DNA from: Solirubrobacterales bacterium
Lineage (GTDB): Bacteria > Actinomycetota > Thermoleophilia > Solirubrobacterales > 70-9
Length of the DNA stretch: 64,000 nucleotides
NCBI GenBank assembly: GCA_020438355.1
Contig: JAGQUT010000005.1
Span: 93,951 to 157,950, forward strand
Direction: 5' to 3'
Part shown: positions 16,425 to 24,940 of the stretch, one piece after another
Layout: the number at the start of each line of letters is the position of its first letter
Numbering within the stretch: position 1 is the stretch's first letter
The notes under the pieces: model-generated
What the model saw: only the letters and a program-made list of their open reading frames with translations
The model's database searches: none
Told to the model about the DNA's origin: nothing
Made by a program: the position numbers and the translations under genes

Positions 16425-18073
16425 TTGCTGAGCCTCGCGGCTTCCTTTTCGAGCTTGGCTACCACTCCCGCCATTGCCGGATTTCCGGCGATGTTCTCCA
16501 GCTCGTTCGGATCCTTCTTCAGGTCGTAGAGCTCGACTTCGTCGAAGGACCAGTGGATGTACTTGTAGCGGTCGGTCTTGACCCCGTAGAAGGGCAGGTC
16601 GAAGGCAGTCAGCGGGGTGGTGAACTTGAAGATCGGCTTCAGCGCCTCGAGCGGAACGTCGCGGTAAGGCAGCTTCGCCTTCTTGCGGGCGGCGCCGAGC
16701 AGCGAGATGCCATCCATCAGGCGGCCGGGCTTGGTCCTGGCAGCGCCGAGGATGGTCGGAGTCAGGTCAACATCCATCGTGTGGGCGTTCAGCTTCTGGC
16801 CGGCCTTGATTCCGGGGCCCCGCATCAGCAGCGGCACCCGGACAGCGTTCTCGAAGGGCAGGAACTTGGAGGCGGCCAGGCGATGCTCGCCCTGGAGGTA
16901 GCCGTTGTCCGAGGTGAAGATCACGACCGTGTTCCTGAGTTCCTTCGCGTTCTTGAGGGACTTCATGATCTTGCCGATCTGGTCGTCGATCGACTTGACC
17001 GCGCCGAGGCGGCCACGGTAGTTGTCCTCGATCTTCTGGACCTGGGTGTCGGTCAGCTTCGGCAGCGAACGGACGTTAGCGGCCTTGTCGGAGACATCCT
17101 CCTCGTTGAAGGCGGGCGGCTTCGGAAGCTCGACGTTGTCGAAGGTGTCCTCGTAACGCTTCGGCGGCCGCGGGTCGGGGCCGGGTGCGCCGGGGCGGAG
17201 ACCCTGGACGTGGTTCGTGTCCTCGGCATGCGGGCCGGGAGGCGCGTAGTAGAGGAAGAACGGCTTGCGGGAGCGGACCGAGTTCTTGACGAAGTTGTTC
17301 GCCATCTTTCCGTTGACGTCCATCGTGTAATCCTGCGGACGCTGCCAGCCGAAGTAGTCCCAGGGGGTGAACGCCTGCTGGAAGGCAGCGAGCAGATCAC
17401 CGAAAGACTCGGGCGAGTTGGTCGAGGTGATGGTGCCGAGGTCCAGCTGCGCCTGCGCGTACTCAGGATCGCCGTAGAAACGGACCTTCCCGTTGATGTT
17501 CATCGCGTAGTTGTAGTAGTCGTAGGTCGACTGGTCGAGCAGGCCCATCCAGCTGTCCCAGCCGGGCGGGACCTCGGTGTTGTCGAGGGTCGCGTACTCG
17601 TTCAGGTACTTGCCGACGAAGCCGGTGCGGTAGCCGGACTTGCGCAGCCAGGGGGCCAGGGTGTTGCGGCCGTTCAGTTTGCCCGGCAGGCTGGTCAGCT
17701 GGTAGTGGCCCCCACCGTTGCTCTTGAAGTTCGCGACTACCTTGTTGTTATGAGAGAGCTGACCGGTGAGGAGGGCGGCACGGGCAGGTCCACAAAGCGG
17801 GTAGGGCGTGTGGTAGTTGGTGAAGGTGGTGCCGCCCTTACCGAGGAAGGCACGCACGTTCGGCATGTACTGGATGTCCGAACGGACCACGTCATCGCCC
17901 TGGATCAGGACAATGTTCGGCTTGTTTCCGAAGTTCGAAAGCTGCTTGCGGGGAGCCGACCAGGCCCTCTCGTGGAGCCCGCTGACCATCATGATCAGTC
18001 CGAAGAAAGCGAGCGCGAGCGCGCCACCAGCGATAAGCCGGCCGGTCAGTCCTTCGAAAATACGACGGTCCAT
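16400..18073 (-). CDS. Membrane-anchored or exported sulfatase
   Basis: About 557 residues. An N-terminal hydrophobic segment (AGGALALAFFGLIMMVSGLH) indicates a signal anchor or signal peptide. Sulfatase features follow in order: NIVLIQGDDVVRSDI (metal ligands), the cysteine-type signature CGPARAALLTGQ (CxPxR; the Cys would be converted to formylglycine), GYRTGFVGKYLNE, and VIFTSDNGYLQGEHRL with the second metal-ligand set. It should hydrolyse a sulfate (or phosphonate) ester outside the membrane. Start: ATG at 18073 with GGAGAGG 6 bases upstream; ATG at 18079 is possible. No formylglycine-generating enzyme is in view. It heads a four-gene operon with TTGACA/TATTCT promoter boxes. Confidence 0.88.
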   Translation of the reverse strand: MDRRIFEGLTGRLIAGGALALAFFGLIMMVSGLHERAWSAPRKQLSNFGNKPNIVLIQGDDVVRSDIQYMPNVRAFLGKGGTTFTNYHTPYPLCGPARAALLTGQLSHNNKVVANFKSNGGGHYQLTSLPGKLNGRNTLAPWLRKSGYRTGFVGKYLNEYATLDNTEVPPGWDSWMGLLDQSTYDYYNYAMNINGKVRFYGDPEYAQAQLDLGTITSTNSPESFGDLLAAFQQAFTPWDYFGWQRPQDYTMDVNGKMANNFVKNSVRSRKPFFLYYAPPGPHAEDTNHVQGLRPGAPGPDPRPPKRYEDTFDNVELPKPPAFNEEDVSDKAANVRSLPKLTDTQVQKIEDNYRGRLGAVKSIDDQIGKIMKSLKNAKELRNTVVIFTSDNGYLQGEHRLAASKFLPFENAVRVPLLMRGPGIKAGQKLNAHTMDVDLTPTILGAARTKPGRLMDGISLLGAARKKAKLPYRDVPLEALKPIFKFTTPLTAFDLPFYGVKTDRYKYIHWSFDEVELYDLKKDPNELENIAGNPAMAGVVAKLEKEAARLSKCKGKACR

Positions 18074-18109
18074 CTTCATCCTCTCCACTCCCTGTGTGGC
18101 CTCTCCACG

Positions 18110-18146
18110 CGGGAGAATAGCCAAAACTTGATCCGTGTCAAGTTTT
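18110..18146 (-). promoter_or_regulatory. Promoter and inverted-repeat operator of the sulfatase operon
   Basis: On the minus strand TTGACA (18140-18135) is followed after 16 bases by TATTCT (18118-18113). A perfect 9-bp inverted repeat, AAAACTTGA - 6 bases - TCAAGTTTT (18123-18131 and 18138-18146), covers the -35 box and spacer, so a bound repressor would block polymerase. Confidence 0.6.
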
Positions 18147-18195
18147 GTAACCCGCTTCAGGCCTCAAGGTAGCGGTTCAGGAGACCGAAATCAGG

Positions 18196-19815
18196 TCAGG
18201 TTGAGGCGGCCGGCTCGGCCTGCGCTTCACCCAGCACCCGGTCAGGCAGGTTGCGGGCCGACCAGAACGACGGAATCGTCAGCAGAGCCGCAATCAGCAA
18301 GGCCAGTTTCAACGACTGGAGCTGGGCGTCCTCATAGCCGGAAACGATCGCGTCGGTCTCGGTCTGGCTCAGACCCGCATCTGTCGCCGACTTTCGCACC
18401 TGATCGGAAGCGACGAAGGTGCCTCCCGAGCTGAGCCTCTCCTGGACAGCGTTCTTGGTCTCAGCCGAAATCGCCGGGTCACTGACCACGTTGGTCTGAA
18501 AGGCGCTGAGCAGGCCGGTGATCACGATCGCACCGAGCACCGCAGTGCCGAGCGAGGAGCCGAGCTGCATCGCCGTGTTCTGGAGGCCACCGGCTTCGCT
18601 GCGGTCATCGTCTCCCACCGCCGACTGGGCCACGTTGCCGAGCTGCGAGACGATCAGGCCCATGCCGATCCCGAGCACTCCCATCGCAACGAGGAAGTCC
18701 GTGTTGTCGAGGGAAGGCTCAATCGTTCCGATCAGGAGGAAAGCCGAGACGAAGATCACGACCAGACCGAGCCGGACCAGCTTCCTGGGGGCAAACCTCG
18801 AAGCAAGCGCCGAGCCGGCCAGTGCCGTGAAGAACAGGCCGGCCGAGGTAGGCAGCATCCTGACCCCGGTCTCGAGCGCATCGAAGCCGAGCACCACCTG
18901 CAGGTAGAGCGGGATCGTGAAGAAAATGCCCATCAGGATCAGGTTCTGCGCGAGCATCATGGTCAGGCCGCTCCTCAGCGGCACAATCTTCAGCAGGTCG
19001 AGATGGACCAGCGGGTCCTCGCCGACCCTCTCCCTCCTGCGCTCCCAGCTAGCGAACAGACCAAGCAGAACCAGCCCGGCCACGATCACGAACGGGGTCA
19101 GGGAGAAGCCGAAGATCTCGACCGGAGAGTTCATCGGCTTGACCCAGCCCCAGTTGCTGGCCTGAAGGACCCCGAAGACGACCACGGCGAGACCGAGAGC
19201 CGAGAGGGCGCTGCCGACCCAGTCGAGAGTCGGGCGCTTGCCGTCCGATGCCGGTTCGGCCATCCAGCGGGTGCCGAAGAAAATCCCGGCAGCGACGATC
19301 ACCTCGCCAACGAAGACGTAACGCCAGGAGAAGTCGGTGGTCATCCAGCCACCGAGGATCGGACCGACCGCTATGCCGACGCCGGCCATGCCGCCCAGGA
19401 CACCGTAGGCGACGGCCCTGTCCTTGCCGTCGAAATTGCCGGCGACCAGGGCAACCATCGAGGGGAGGACGAGCGCGGCGCCGATGCCCTCGAGGACCGA
19501 CCAGCCGAGAGCAAGCGAGGGCACACTCCAGGAGGCCGCGGTGAGAGCCGAGCCGGCGGCGTAAATGACCAAGCCGATCTTGAAGGTCCGCTTGCGGCCG
19601 AAGATGTCACCAAGCTTGCCGCCGGTCAGCATCAGGCCCGCCATGACCAGTGCGTAGAAGGCGATGACCGACTGGATCGTGGTGACCGTGGTGTCGAAGT
19701 CCTCGACCAGCTGGGAGATCGAGACGTTCATCACCGCCTGGTCGAGCACCATCAGGAACTGGGCAGCGGCAAGGGTCCCCAGCAGTCGGACGTTCATTCC
19801 CACATTCTCCGGCAT
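18196..19815 (-). CDS. MFS transporter, DHA2 (EmrB/QacA) drug:H+ antiporter family
   Basis: 539 residues with about 14 predicted membrane segments, the DHA2 size. The family motif A is present as GGKLGDIFGRKRTF after segment 2, and the motif C-like region is YGVLGGMAGVGIAVGPILGG. The N-terminus (FLMVLDQAVMNVSISQLVED) carries the D of the DHA2 LD.TIVNVALP consensus. It probably exports lipophilic or cationic compounds using proton influx. ATG at 19815; MNVRLLG at 19797 is an equally good start. It stands alone, with no regulator adjacent. Confidence 0.88.
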   Translation of the reverse strand: MPENVGMNVRLLGTLAAAQFLMVLDQAVMNVSISQLVEDFDTTVTTIQSVIAFYALVMAGLMLTGGKLGDIFGRKRTFKIGLVIYAAGSALTAASWSVPSLALGWSVLEGIGAALVLPSMVALVAGNFDGKDRAVAYGVLGGMAGVGIAVGPILGGWMTTDFSWRYVFVGEVIVAAGIFFGTRWMAEPASDGKRPTLDWVGSALSALGLAVVVFGVLQASNWGWVKPMNSPVEIFGFSLTPFVIVAGLVLLGLFASWERRRERVGEDPLVHLDLLKIVPLRSGLTMMLAQNLILMGIFFTIPLYLQVVLGFDALETGVRMLPTSAGLFFTALAGSALASRFAPRKLVRLGLVVIFVSAFLLIGTIEPSLDNTDFLVAMGVLGIGMGLIVSQLGNVAQSAVGDDDRSEAGGLQNTAMQLGSSLGTAVLGAIVITGLLSAFQTNVVSDPAISAETKNAVQERLSSGGTFVASDQVRKSATDAGLSQTETDAIVSGYEDAQLQSLKLALLIAALLTIPSFWSARNLPDRVLGEAQAEPAAST

Positions 19816-19935
19816 CCGCCGGAGGAAAAGCCGGCCGGACTAGGCGGCCGGCATCTCGGTCTCGCCGCGCTGGGCGGCTTCAGCATGCGATGTCGATTCA
19901 CCGGCTTTTCCGGCCCCCACAGGTAGGCTGCCGGA

Positions 19936-21045
19936 ATGAGGATTCTGTACGGGGTGAACGGAGAGGGGATGGGTCACGCGACCCGGTCCGAGCTGGTGAT
20001 CTCCTCGCTGATCGAGGAACACGAGGTGAAGATCATCGCCTCGGGTGCGGCCTACAAGTTCCTCAGCCAGATCTTCGACACCTGCCAGGAGGTCTTCGGA
20101 CCGTCTTTCGCAATGGACCAGGGCGAGATCCAGCGCTGGGCATCGTTCACCGGCACCCTTTCCTCGGCCCGGCAGCAGCTTCCCGGCACCGTGCGTGACT
20201 GGATGACGATGGTCGACGAGTGGAAGCCCGACGTGGCGGTCAGCGACTTCGAACCGCTTACCGGTTTCTATGCCCGTCTCTCCCGGACTCCCCTGGTCTG
20301 TGTCGACAACATCCACATGATCGACCGCTGCCATCACGACCGCGAGATCACCGATGGGGCCGCCCAGGACTTTGAGCTGGCCAAGGCGGTGACCAGGGCC
20401 ATGGTCCCCAAGGCCGGCGACTACGTGATCCCGACGTTCTTCTACCCCGAGGTCTGCCGCGGCCGGACGACCCTGGTGCCCTCGATCCTTCGCCGTGAGA
20501 TTCTTGCCGCGAAGCCGACGCGTGGCGAGCACCTGGTCGTGTACTCGGGCGGCGGTGAGGACCTGATCAACACCCTCAGGAACGCTCCTTTGCCGGTTCA
20601 CCTCTACGGGATGCGGGACGGCGACGAGGTGGGAACCACCGACGGGGCCATCGAGTACCGGCCCCGGTCGATCGACGGCTTCCTCGAGGACCTGGTCACC
20701 TCGCGTGGCGTGATCACCGGCGGCGGCTTCTCGCTTCTGTCCGAGGCCGTCTACCTCGGCAAGCCGACCCTGGCGATGCCGCTGAAGGGCCAGTTCGAGC
20801 AACTGATGAATGCCCGTTACCTCGAGCGGGAGGGCTACGGGACCTGCGCCCTCTCGATCGATGAAGCAGCCCTTGACCGTTTCCTGGACGGGCTCGACGA
20901 GTTCCACGACCGGCTCGGCAACTATTCGCAGGACGGCAACCGGGAGGCGCTCGAGGTGATCACCCGGACCGTGGAAGCAGCAGCCGAAGATTCCAGGCGC
21001 GATCGCGCCCGGGCCCGGCGCGAAGCCAGAAAGGCACCCAGATGA
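19936..21045 (+). CDS. MurG-like glycosyltransferase (MJ1255/VC2487 family)
   Basis: 369 residues. The start (MRILYGVNGEGMGHATRSEL) is the hallmark of the MJ1255 family and of GT28-like enzymes (GxGxGH loop). The C-terminal donor site shows GVITGGGFSLLSEAVYLGKP, the GGG...SE motif that binds the nucleotide of UDP- or other NDP-sugars. The C-terminus is very basic (RRDRARARREARKAPR). Likely peripheral to the inner membrane face. It overlaps the deacetylase gene by 4 bases (ATGA), so the two act in one pathway, probably building or trimming a surface polysaccharide. Confidence 0.85.
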   Translation: MRILYGVNGEGMGHATRSELVISSLIEEHEVKIIASGAAYKFLSQIFDTCQEVFGPSFAMDQGEIQRWASFTGTLSSARQQLPGTVRDWMTMVDEWKPDVAVSDFEPLTGFYARLSRTPLVCVDNIHMIDRCHHDREITDGAAQDFELAKAVTRAMVPKAGDYVIPTFFYPEVCRGRTTLVPSILRREILAAKPTRGEHLVVYSGGGEDLINTLRNAPLPVHLYGMRDGDEVGTTDGAIEYRPRSIDGFLEDLVTSRGVITGGGFSLLSEAVYLGKPTLAMPLKGQFEQLMNARYLEREGYGTCALSIDEAALDRFLDGLDEFHDRLGNYSQDGNREALEVITRTVEAAAEDSRRDRARARREARKAPR

Positions 21046-21800
21046 GCAAGAAGAAAGCCGCAGTCGCCCTCGGAGCCGGAGTCCTTGGCGCCGCCGGGGT
21101 CGCCTTCTACGGAGCCCAGATCCCGACCGCCCAGATCTTCGGGCGCACAGTCTGCCGGGAGCCGGGAGCCGGCAAGAAGCTCTGCCTCACCTATGACGAC
21201 GGGCCGAACCCGGCCTGGACCCCGGCCCTGCTCGACCTGCTCGACGAACATGACGCGAAGGCGACGTTCTTCCTGATCGGCAAGTGGTCGGAGCGCGAGC
21301 CGGAACTGATCCGCGAGGTTGTCGCGCGTGGCCATGCGATCGGCAATCACACCTTCACCCACCCGACCATGCCCGCCAAGTCGGACGAGCGGATCCGGGA
21401 GGAACTCGATGCGTGCCGGGAGGCGGTCGAGGCCGCGGGAGTGACCTTCTCGACGATCGCCGGCCGGATGCTCATGCGGCCCCCCTACGGACGCCGGCGG
21501 CCTGGAACCCTCAGGGTCCTGAAGGAGAAGGGTTACCTCGGAATCACCTGGTCGGTCACCGGCTTCGACTGGGAGGAGAAGCTCACCACCGAGAAGATCA
21601 CCAGGAACTGCCTCAAGGCTGGCGAAGGTGACGTGATCCTGCTTCACGACGGCTTCGATCAGCATCCCGCCTACGACCGCTCCCGCTCGGTCGAGACGAC
21701 CCGGAACCTGCTCGAGCATTACCGCCCGCAGGGATACGACTTCGTAACGGTGCCCGACCTGGTCGCAGCCGCCGGCACCGACGAGCGTTACGTGGCCTGA
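21042..21800 (+). CDS. Polysaccharide deacetylase (NodB homology, CE4)
   Basis: 252 residues. The N-terminal hydrophobic stretch (AAVALGAGVLGAAGVAFYGA) suggests a signal anchor with an outward catalytic domain. The NodB motifs are all visible: TYDDGPNP (motif 1, catalytic Asp and metal Asp), NHTFTHP (motif 2, two metal His), RPPYGRRRPG (motif 3), and LLHDG (motif 5 His). It should remove N-acetyl groups from a GlcNAc-type polymer. Located between a glycosyltransferase and a membrane protein in one operon. Confidence 0.9.
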   Translation: MSKKKAAVALGAGVLGAAGVAFYGAQIPTAQIFGRTVCREPGAGKKLCLTYDDGPNPAWTPALLDLLDEHDAKATFFLIGKWSEREPELIREVVARGHAIGNHTFTHPTMPAKSDERIREELDACREAVEAAGVTFSTIAGRMLMRPPYGRRRPGTLRVLKEKGYLGITWSVTGFDWEEKLTTEKITRNCLKAGEGDVILLHDGFDQHPAYDRSRSVETTRNLLEHYRPQGYDFVTVPDLVAAAGTDERYVA

Positions 21801-21803
21801 ACC

Positions 21804-22526
21804 TTGTTCGACGAACTCAACATCGCCCTCATCGTCCTGCTCTTCCTGTGGTGCTTCGGCCTGGGGGCGATCGAGATCGAGATCGAAGGCGGTCGTGGCT
21901 GGGCCGAGCGCCTGCCGACCTGGTACCTGAAGCGGGGCAAGACCGGCAAGATCTACGGCTGGTTCATGGGTCACCGGCCGCTCACCGGCTACCACGTCTA
22001 CGCCTTCACAATCCCCCTCGTGATCCTCCATTTGCCGTTCGGGATGGGGGTCGAGTGGTCGCTTCCGGCCGAGCTGGCAACGATCGCCAAGTACTTCCTG
22101 CTGGCGGTGGTCTGGGATTACTGCTGGTTCGTTCTCAACCCCGCCTACACGGTGAAACGCTTCAAGCGGGGCAACGTCTGGTGGTTCGAGGTGCCGTGGA
22201 TCTGGCGTTTCCCGCTCGACTACTACATGGGTGTCCTGGTTTCGATCGGTCTGGTCGGTCTGGCCGCATGGGATGCCGGCAGCACCGCGATCCTCGAGGA
22301 GCACCTGTGGCTGATCGCCGGGCTTTTCGTCCTGACCGGACTGACCGTGCTTATGGCACCCCTGTACCACCACTGGTACAGGCACATGCGCCGGGCGGGT
22401 GCCGACGACCGCGACATCACCCCGCTCTACGGCGCCCCGGCCGAAGACGAGGTCTGGAACCTGGGCCTGCCGGACCTCCACCCTCTGGAGCCCGGCAATC
22501 GCGAGCCCGAAGAACCGAGAGATTGA
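21804..22526 (+). CDS. Integral membrane protein of unknown function
   Basis: 240 residues from a TTG 3 bases after the deacetylase stop. Five or so membrane segments are visible (IALIVLLFLWCFGLGAIEI, YHVYAFTIPLVILHLPFGM, YFLLAVVWDYCWFVLN, MGVLVSIGLVGLAAW, LWLIAGLFVLTGLTVLMAPL). The linkers are rich in Trp and Tyr (RGNVWWFEVPWIWRFPLDYY), with His-rich YHHWYRHMRR after the last segment. I do not recognise the family. Operon position suggests a partner of the glycosyltransferase and deacetylase at the membrane, perhaps an acyl or lipid-modifying or export component. Confidence 0.7.
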   Translation: MFDELNIALIVLLFLWCFGLGAIEIEIEGGRGWAERLPTWYLKRGKTGKIYGWFMGHRPLTGYHVYAFTIPLVILHLPFGMGVEWSLPAELATIAKYFLLAVVWDYCWFVLNPAYTVKRFKRGNVWWFEVPWIWRFPLDYYMGVLVSIGLVGLAAWDAGSTAILEEHLWLIAGLFVLTGLTVLMAPLYHHWYRHMRRAGADDRDITPLYGAPAEDEVWNLGLPDLHPLEPGNREPEEPRD

Positions 22527-22527
22527 C

Positions 22528-22552
22528 TCCGTCGGCGATATCCGCCGACGGA
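22528..22552. terminator. Perfect 10-bp hairpin between convergent genes
   Basis: TCCGTCGGCG - ATATC - CGCCGACGGA, starting 2 bases after the membrane-protein stop. No T-run, but the position between convergent genes and the symmetric stem suit a bidirectional terminator. Confidence 0.65.
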
Positions 22553-22571
22553 ATCGATCGACCGGTCTTGA

Positions 22572-23339
22572 TCAGTTGACGAGCAGACCCCCGTCGACCG
22601 GCAGTAGCGCGCCAGTCACATAGGACGAGGCGTCGGAGGCAAGGAAGATCGCAGCCCTGACGAGCTCCTCTGACTCTCCCTTTCGCCCGGCCGGCACGCG
22701 GAACATCATCTGCTCCAGGTAACCCTCCGGGTACTGGTCGGTCATCTCTGACTCGAAGAAGCCCGGAGCGAGGGCGTTCACGCGGATGTTCTTGCGGCCG
22801 GTCCACTGCTGGGCGAGGTCGCGGGTGAGCCCGATGATCGCCGCCTTGGATGAGCAGTAGGCCGCCTGCGGAAGGTGGGCCGTGGTCGACCCGAGGACGC
22901 TGCCGATGTTGACGATGCTGCCCCCACCGCTCTTGCCCATGACCCGGGCGCATGCCTGGGCCATGTAATACGAGCCGTTCAGGTTGATGTCGACGACCCG
23001 GCTGAACTCCTCGGGATCCTCGTGAGTGGCGGGAACGGCGGTGGCGATCCCGGCATTGTTGATCAGGATGTCGACCCCGCCCAGGTTGGCGACGGTCTCC
23101 TCGACCACCCTTTCGCAGTCCTCGGGCTCGGAGACGTCGGCGGTCACAGCGATCACGCGGTGGCCCATCTCCTCGATTGCCTTGCGGGTGGCCTCGAGTT
23201 TGTCGACCCGCCTCGCGCAGATCGCGACATCGGCGCCGGCCTCAGCCAGGCCCTTCGCGAAGGCGACACCGAGCCCGGAGGAAGCTCCGGTGACGATCGC
23301 GACCTTTCCGTCCAGAGAAAAACTGTCAAGGATGCTCAT
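22572..23339 (-). CDS. Short-chain dehydrogenase/reductase (classical SDR)
   Basis: 255 residues, the normal SDR length. TGASSGLGVAFA is the glycine-rich NAD(P) loop, NNAGIA stabilises the central sheet, and the catalytic set is S (IGSVLGS), Y and K (YCSSKAA). The C-terminal GALLPVDGG is typical of FabG/glucose-dehydrogenase-like members. CARRVDKL after strand 2 suggests an NADP preference (Arg). It should reduce or oxidise a small alcohol or ketone in the cytoplasm; substrate unknown. Monocistronic, convergent with the glycan operon. Confidence 0.88.
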   Translation of the reverse strand: MSILDSFSLDGKVAIVTGASSGLGVAFAKGLAEAGADVAICARRVDKLEATRKAIEEMGHRVIAVTADVSEPEDCERVVEETVANLGGVDILINNAGIATAVPATHEDPEEFSRVVDINLNGSYYMAQACARVMGKSGGGSIVNIGSVLGSTTAHLPQAAYCSSKAAIIGLTRDLAQQWTGRKNIRVNALAPGFFESEMTDQYPEGYLEQMMFRVPAGRKGESEELVRAAIFLASDASSYVTGALLPVDGGLLVN

Positions 23340-23375
23340 GGCCGGAGCGTATCGCCGCCCCGGCCACAGGACTCG

Positions 23376-23855
23376 CTAGAGCAGGGCGTCGATCTGACCC
23401 ATCGCCTCGCGGATGCCTTCCTCCATGCCCATCTCGAGCAGCTGTTCGAGATCTTCGAGCGAGTTGAAGGTGGTGACCGTGGTCATCGTGGTGTGGTCAC
23501 CGTTGCCTTCCAGGGTCATCTCCATGACCATCGTCGGCATGTTCTCGTCGATCTCGCCGTCCTCCCTGGCGAAGCCGTCGAGGAACCTGATCTGACGTTT
23601 GGCCTCGATCAGTTCGAAACGCCAGAAGCCGGGAGCTTTCTCGCCTTCAGGTCCGGTCATGTGGTACCTGGCCGTACCGCCTTCCTCGAACTCGTACTCG
23701 GTGAAAGTGGCCGGCCAGGTCGGCGGACCCCACCACTTCTCAAGCTTGCGCGGGTCAGCCCAAACTTCCCAGACTTTCTCGGCCGGTGAATTGAACTCGG
23801 CAACCACTGTCATCTTCAGGTTCTCGCGGTCGGCAGTGCTGCTCATTACGGTCAT
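23376..23855 (-). CDS. SRPBCC/AHSA1-family protein
   Basis: 159 residues. FNSPAEKVWEVWADPRKLEKW followed by WGPPTWPATFTEYEFEEGG is the classic AHSA1-like (Aha1 C-terminal-related) START-fold signature, and the C-terminal helix carries EQLLEMGMEEGIREAMGQID. These proteins bind hydrophobic ligands and are very often paired with an ArsR regulator, exactly as here: the upstream ArsR gene overlaps it by 4 bases. Cytoplasmic. The ligand is unknown. Confidence 0.85.
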   Translation of the reverse strand: MTVMSSTADRENLKMTVVAEFNSPAEKVWEVWADPRKLEKWWGPPTWPATFTEYEFEEGGTARYHMTGPEGEKAPGFWRFELIEAKRQIRFLDGFAREDGEIDENMPTMVMEMTLEGNGDHTTMTTVTTFNSLEDLEQLLEMGMEEGIREAMGQIDALL

Positions 23856-24244
23856 CGGATCTTCCTTTCCTCTGTTTTCTCCTGGTCGAGGATCTGCCCG
23901 ATCGCATTGATCCGGTGGGTCCAGATGCGTTCGTATTCGGCGAGCAGGTTGGTCGCCCGCCGGAGCGTCTCGGGATTGTTCTGAACGAGCTTCTGCCTGC
24001 CATCTACCCGTTTCGTCACGAGTGACGCACGCTCCAGCACACTTACGTGCTTCTGGATCGCGGCGAAGCTCACCTCGTACTGCCGGGCGAGGTCTGAAAT
24101 TGACTGCTCGCCCTGGCTGACCTTGCCCATGATGTCTCGACGGGTGCGATCGGCGAGGGCGTGGAAAATCAGGTCGACTTCCTCCTCGTCGAAGCCCGGT
24201 CCGGGGAAAGTCTTCCTATCGCTCTTCGGCAAACCTACAACCAT
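23852..24244 (-). CDS. ArsR-family winged-helix regulator
   Basis: 130 residues. The region IFHALADRTRRDIMGKVSQG, then SISDLARQYEVSFAAIQKHV, then SVLERASLVTKRVDG is a canonical ArsR winged helix of the subgroup found with AHSA1 proteins. No metal-binding Cys cluster (no CVC) is present, so sensing is probably not of metals. The ATG at 24244 lies inside the TACAAC...GTTGTA repeat, which points to autoregulation. Confidence 0.87.
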   Translation of the reverse strand: MVVGLPKSDRKTFPGPGFDEEEVDLIFHALADRTRRDIMGKVSQGEQSISDLARQYEVSFAAIQKHVSVLERASLVTKRVDGRQKLVQNNPETLRRATNLLAEYERIWTHRINAIGQILDQEKTEERKIR

Positions 24245-24253
24245 TTAGTTGTA
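24236..24253. promoter_or_regulatory. Inverted repeat over the arsR start, probable operator
   Basis: TACAAC - CATTTA - GTTGTA, 6-bp perfect arms. The arsR-type start codon sits in the spacer, so a bound dimer would block initiation. The 65 bases further upstream show no strong -35/-10 pair. Confidence 0.5.
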
Positions 24254-24320
24254 ACTTAGCACAGTATGAGAAGGCACCGCGCGGGCACCCTTCCCGGTCA
24301 GTCCTTCGGAGTCGTCTCGA

Positions 24321-24932
24321 TCAGTCAGACAACGAATCCGCGGCGCGGATGAACATGTCCCGGGCCGCGTCAAGCCGGGCGAAGTCTTCGGGAGTCTCGG
24401 CCGAGAGCCTCTCGATCCCGAGCCCCTGGACTCCCGCCAGCAGGAACGCTTCGAGGGCTTCGACCTCCCCGGCCGGAACACCAACCTGCGCAAGGTCCCC
24501 TGTGATCACCTCGCGCCACTGCGCCTTGACCTTCTGGAGGGCGAGGCGAATTTCATCATCGACAACGGAGACGGCACTCAGGTCGAAGTACAGCCGGGCG
24601 ATCCGCTTGTCTTCATCCATCACCTTCCAGAGACCGCTGATCATTCCGCTGGCGATCTGCCGGACCGACTCCGGCTCACCGAGTTCGAGTACGACAGCCT
24701 CGGTGATCCGTCTTCCCACCTGCTGGGCGACCTCGCCGACCAGACCCTGCTTGGAGCCGAAGTAGTACGAGATCAGCGACTTGTTCTCGCCGGCCTTCTC
24801 CGCCACCTTGGCGTAGGAAAGGCCCGCGTAACCCTCTTCGAGGAGGGTTTCCAGGCCGGCCTCGAGGACCCTGTCGCGGGCCCCGGTCGAGGGCCGGCCC
24901 GGCCCCCTCTTCTCCTCCGTCGCCGTGGGCAA
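24321..24932 (-). CDS. TetR-family transcriptional regulator
   Basis: 203 residues from a TTG at 24932, with GAGGAGCAGG just upstream. The region GARDRVLEAGLETLLEEGYA followed by SYAKVAEKAGENKSLISYYF then GSKQGLV is the TetR helix-turn-helix. The C-terminal domain is all-helical, as expected for ligand binding. It follows the R2lox gene by 8 bases on the same strand, so it is probably co-transcribed and may regulate that operon as well as itself. Confidence 0.87.
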   Translation of the reverse strand: MPTATEEKRGPGRPSTGARDRVLEAGLETLLEEGYAGLSYAKVAEKAGENKSLISYYFGSKQGLVGEVAQQVGRRITEAVVLELGEPESVRQIASGMISGLWKVMDEDKRIARLYFDLSAVSVVDDEIRLALQKVKAQWREVITGDLAQVGVPAGEVEALEAFLLAGVQGLGIERLSAETPEDFARLDAARDMFIRAADSLSD

Positions 24933-24940
24933 CCTGCTCC

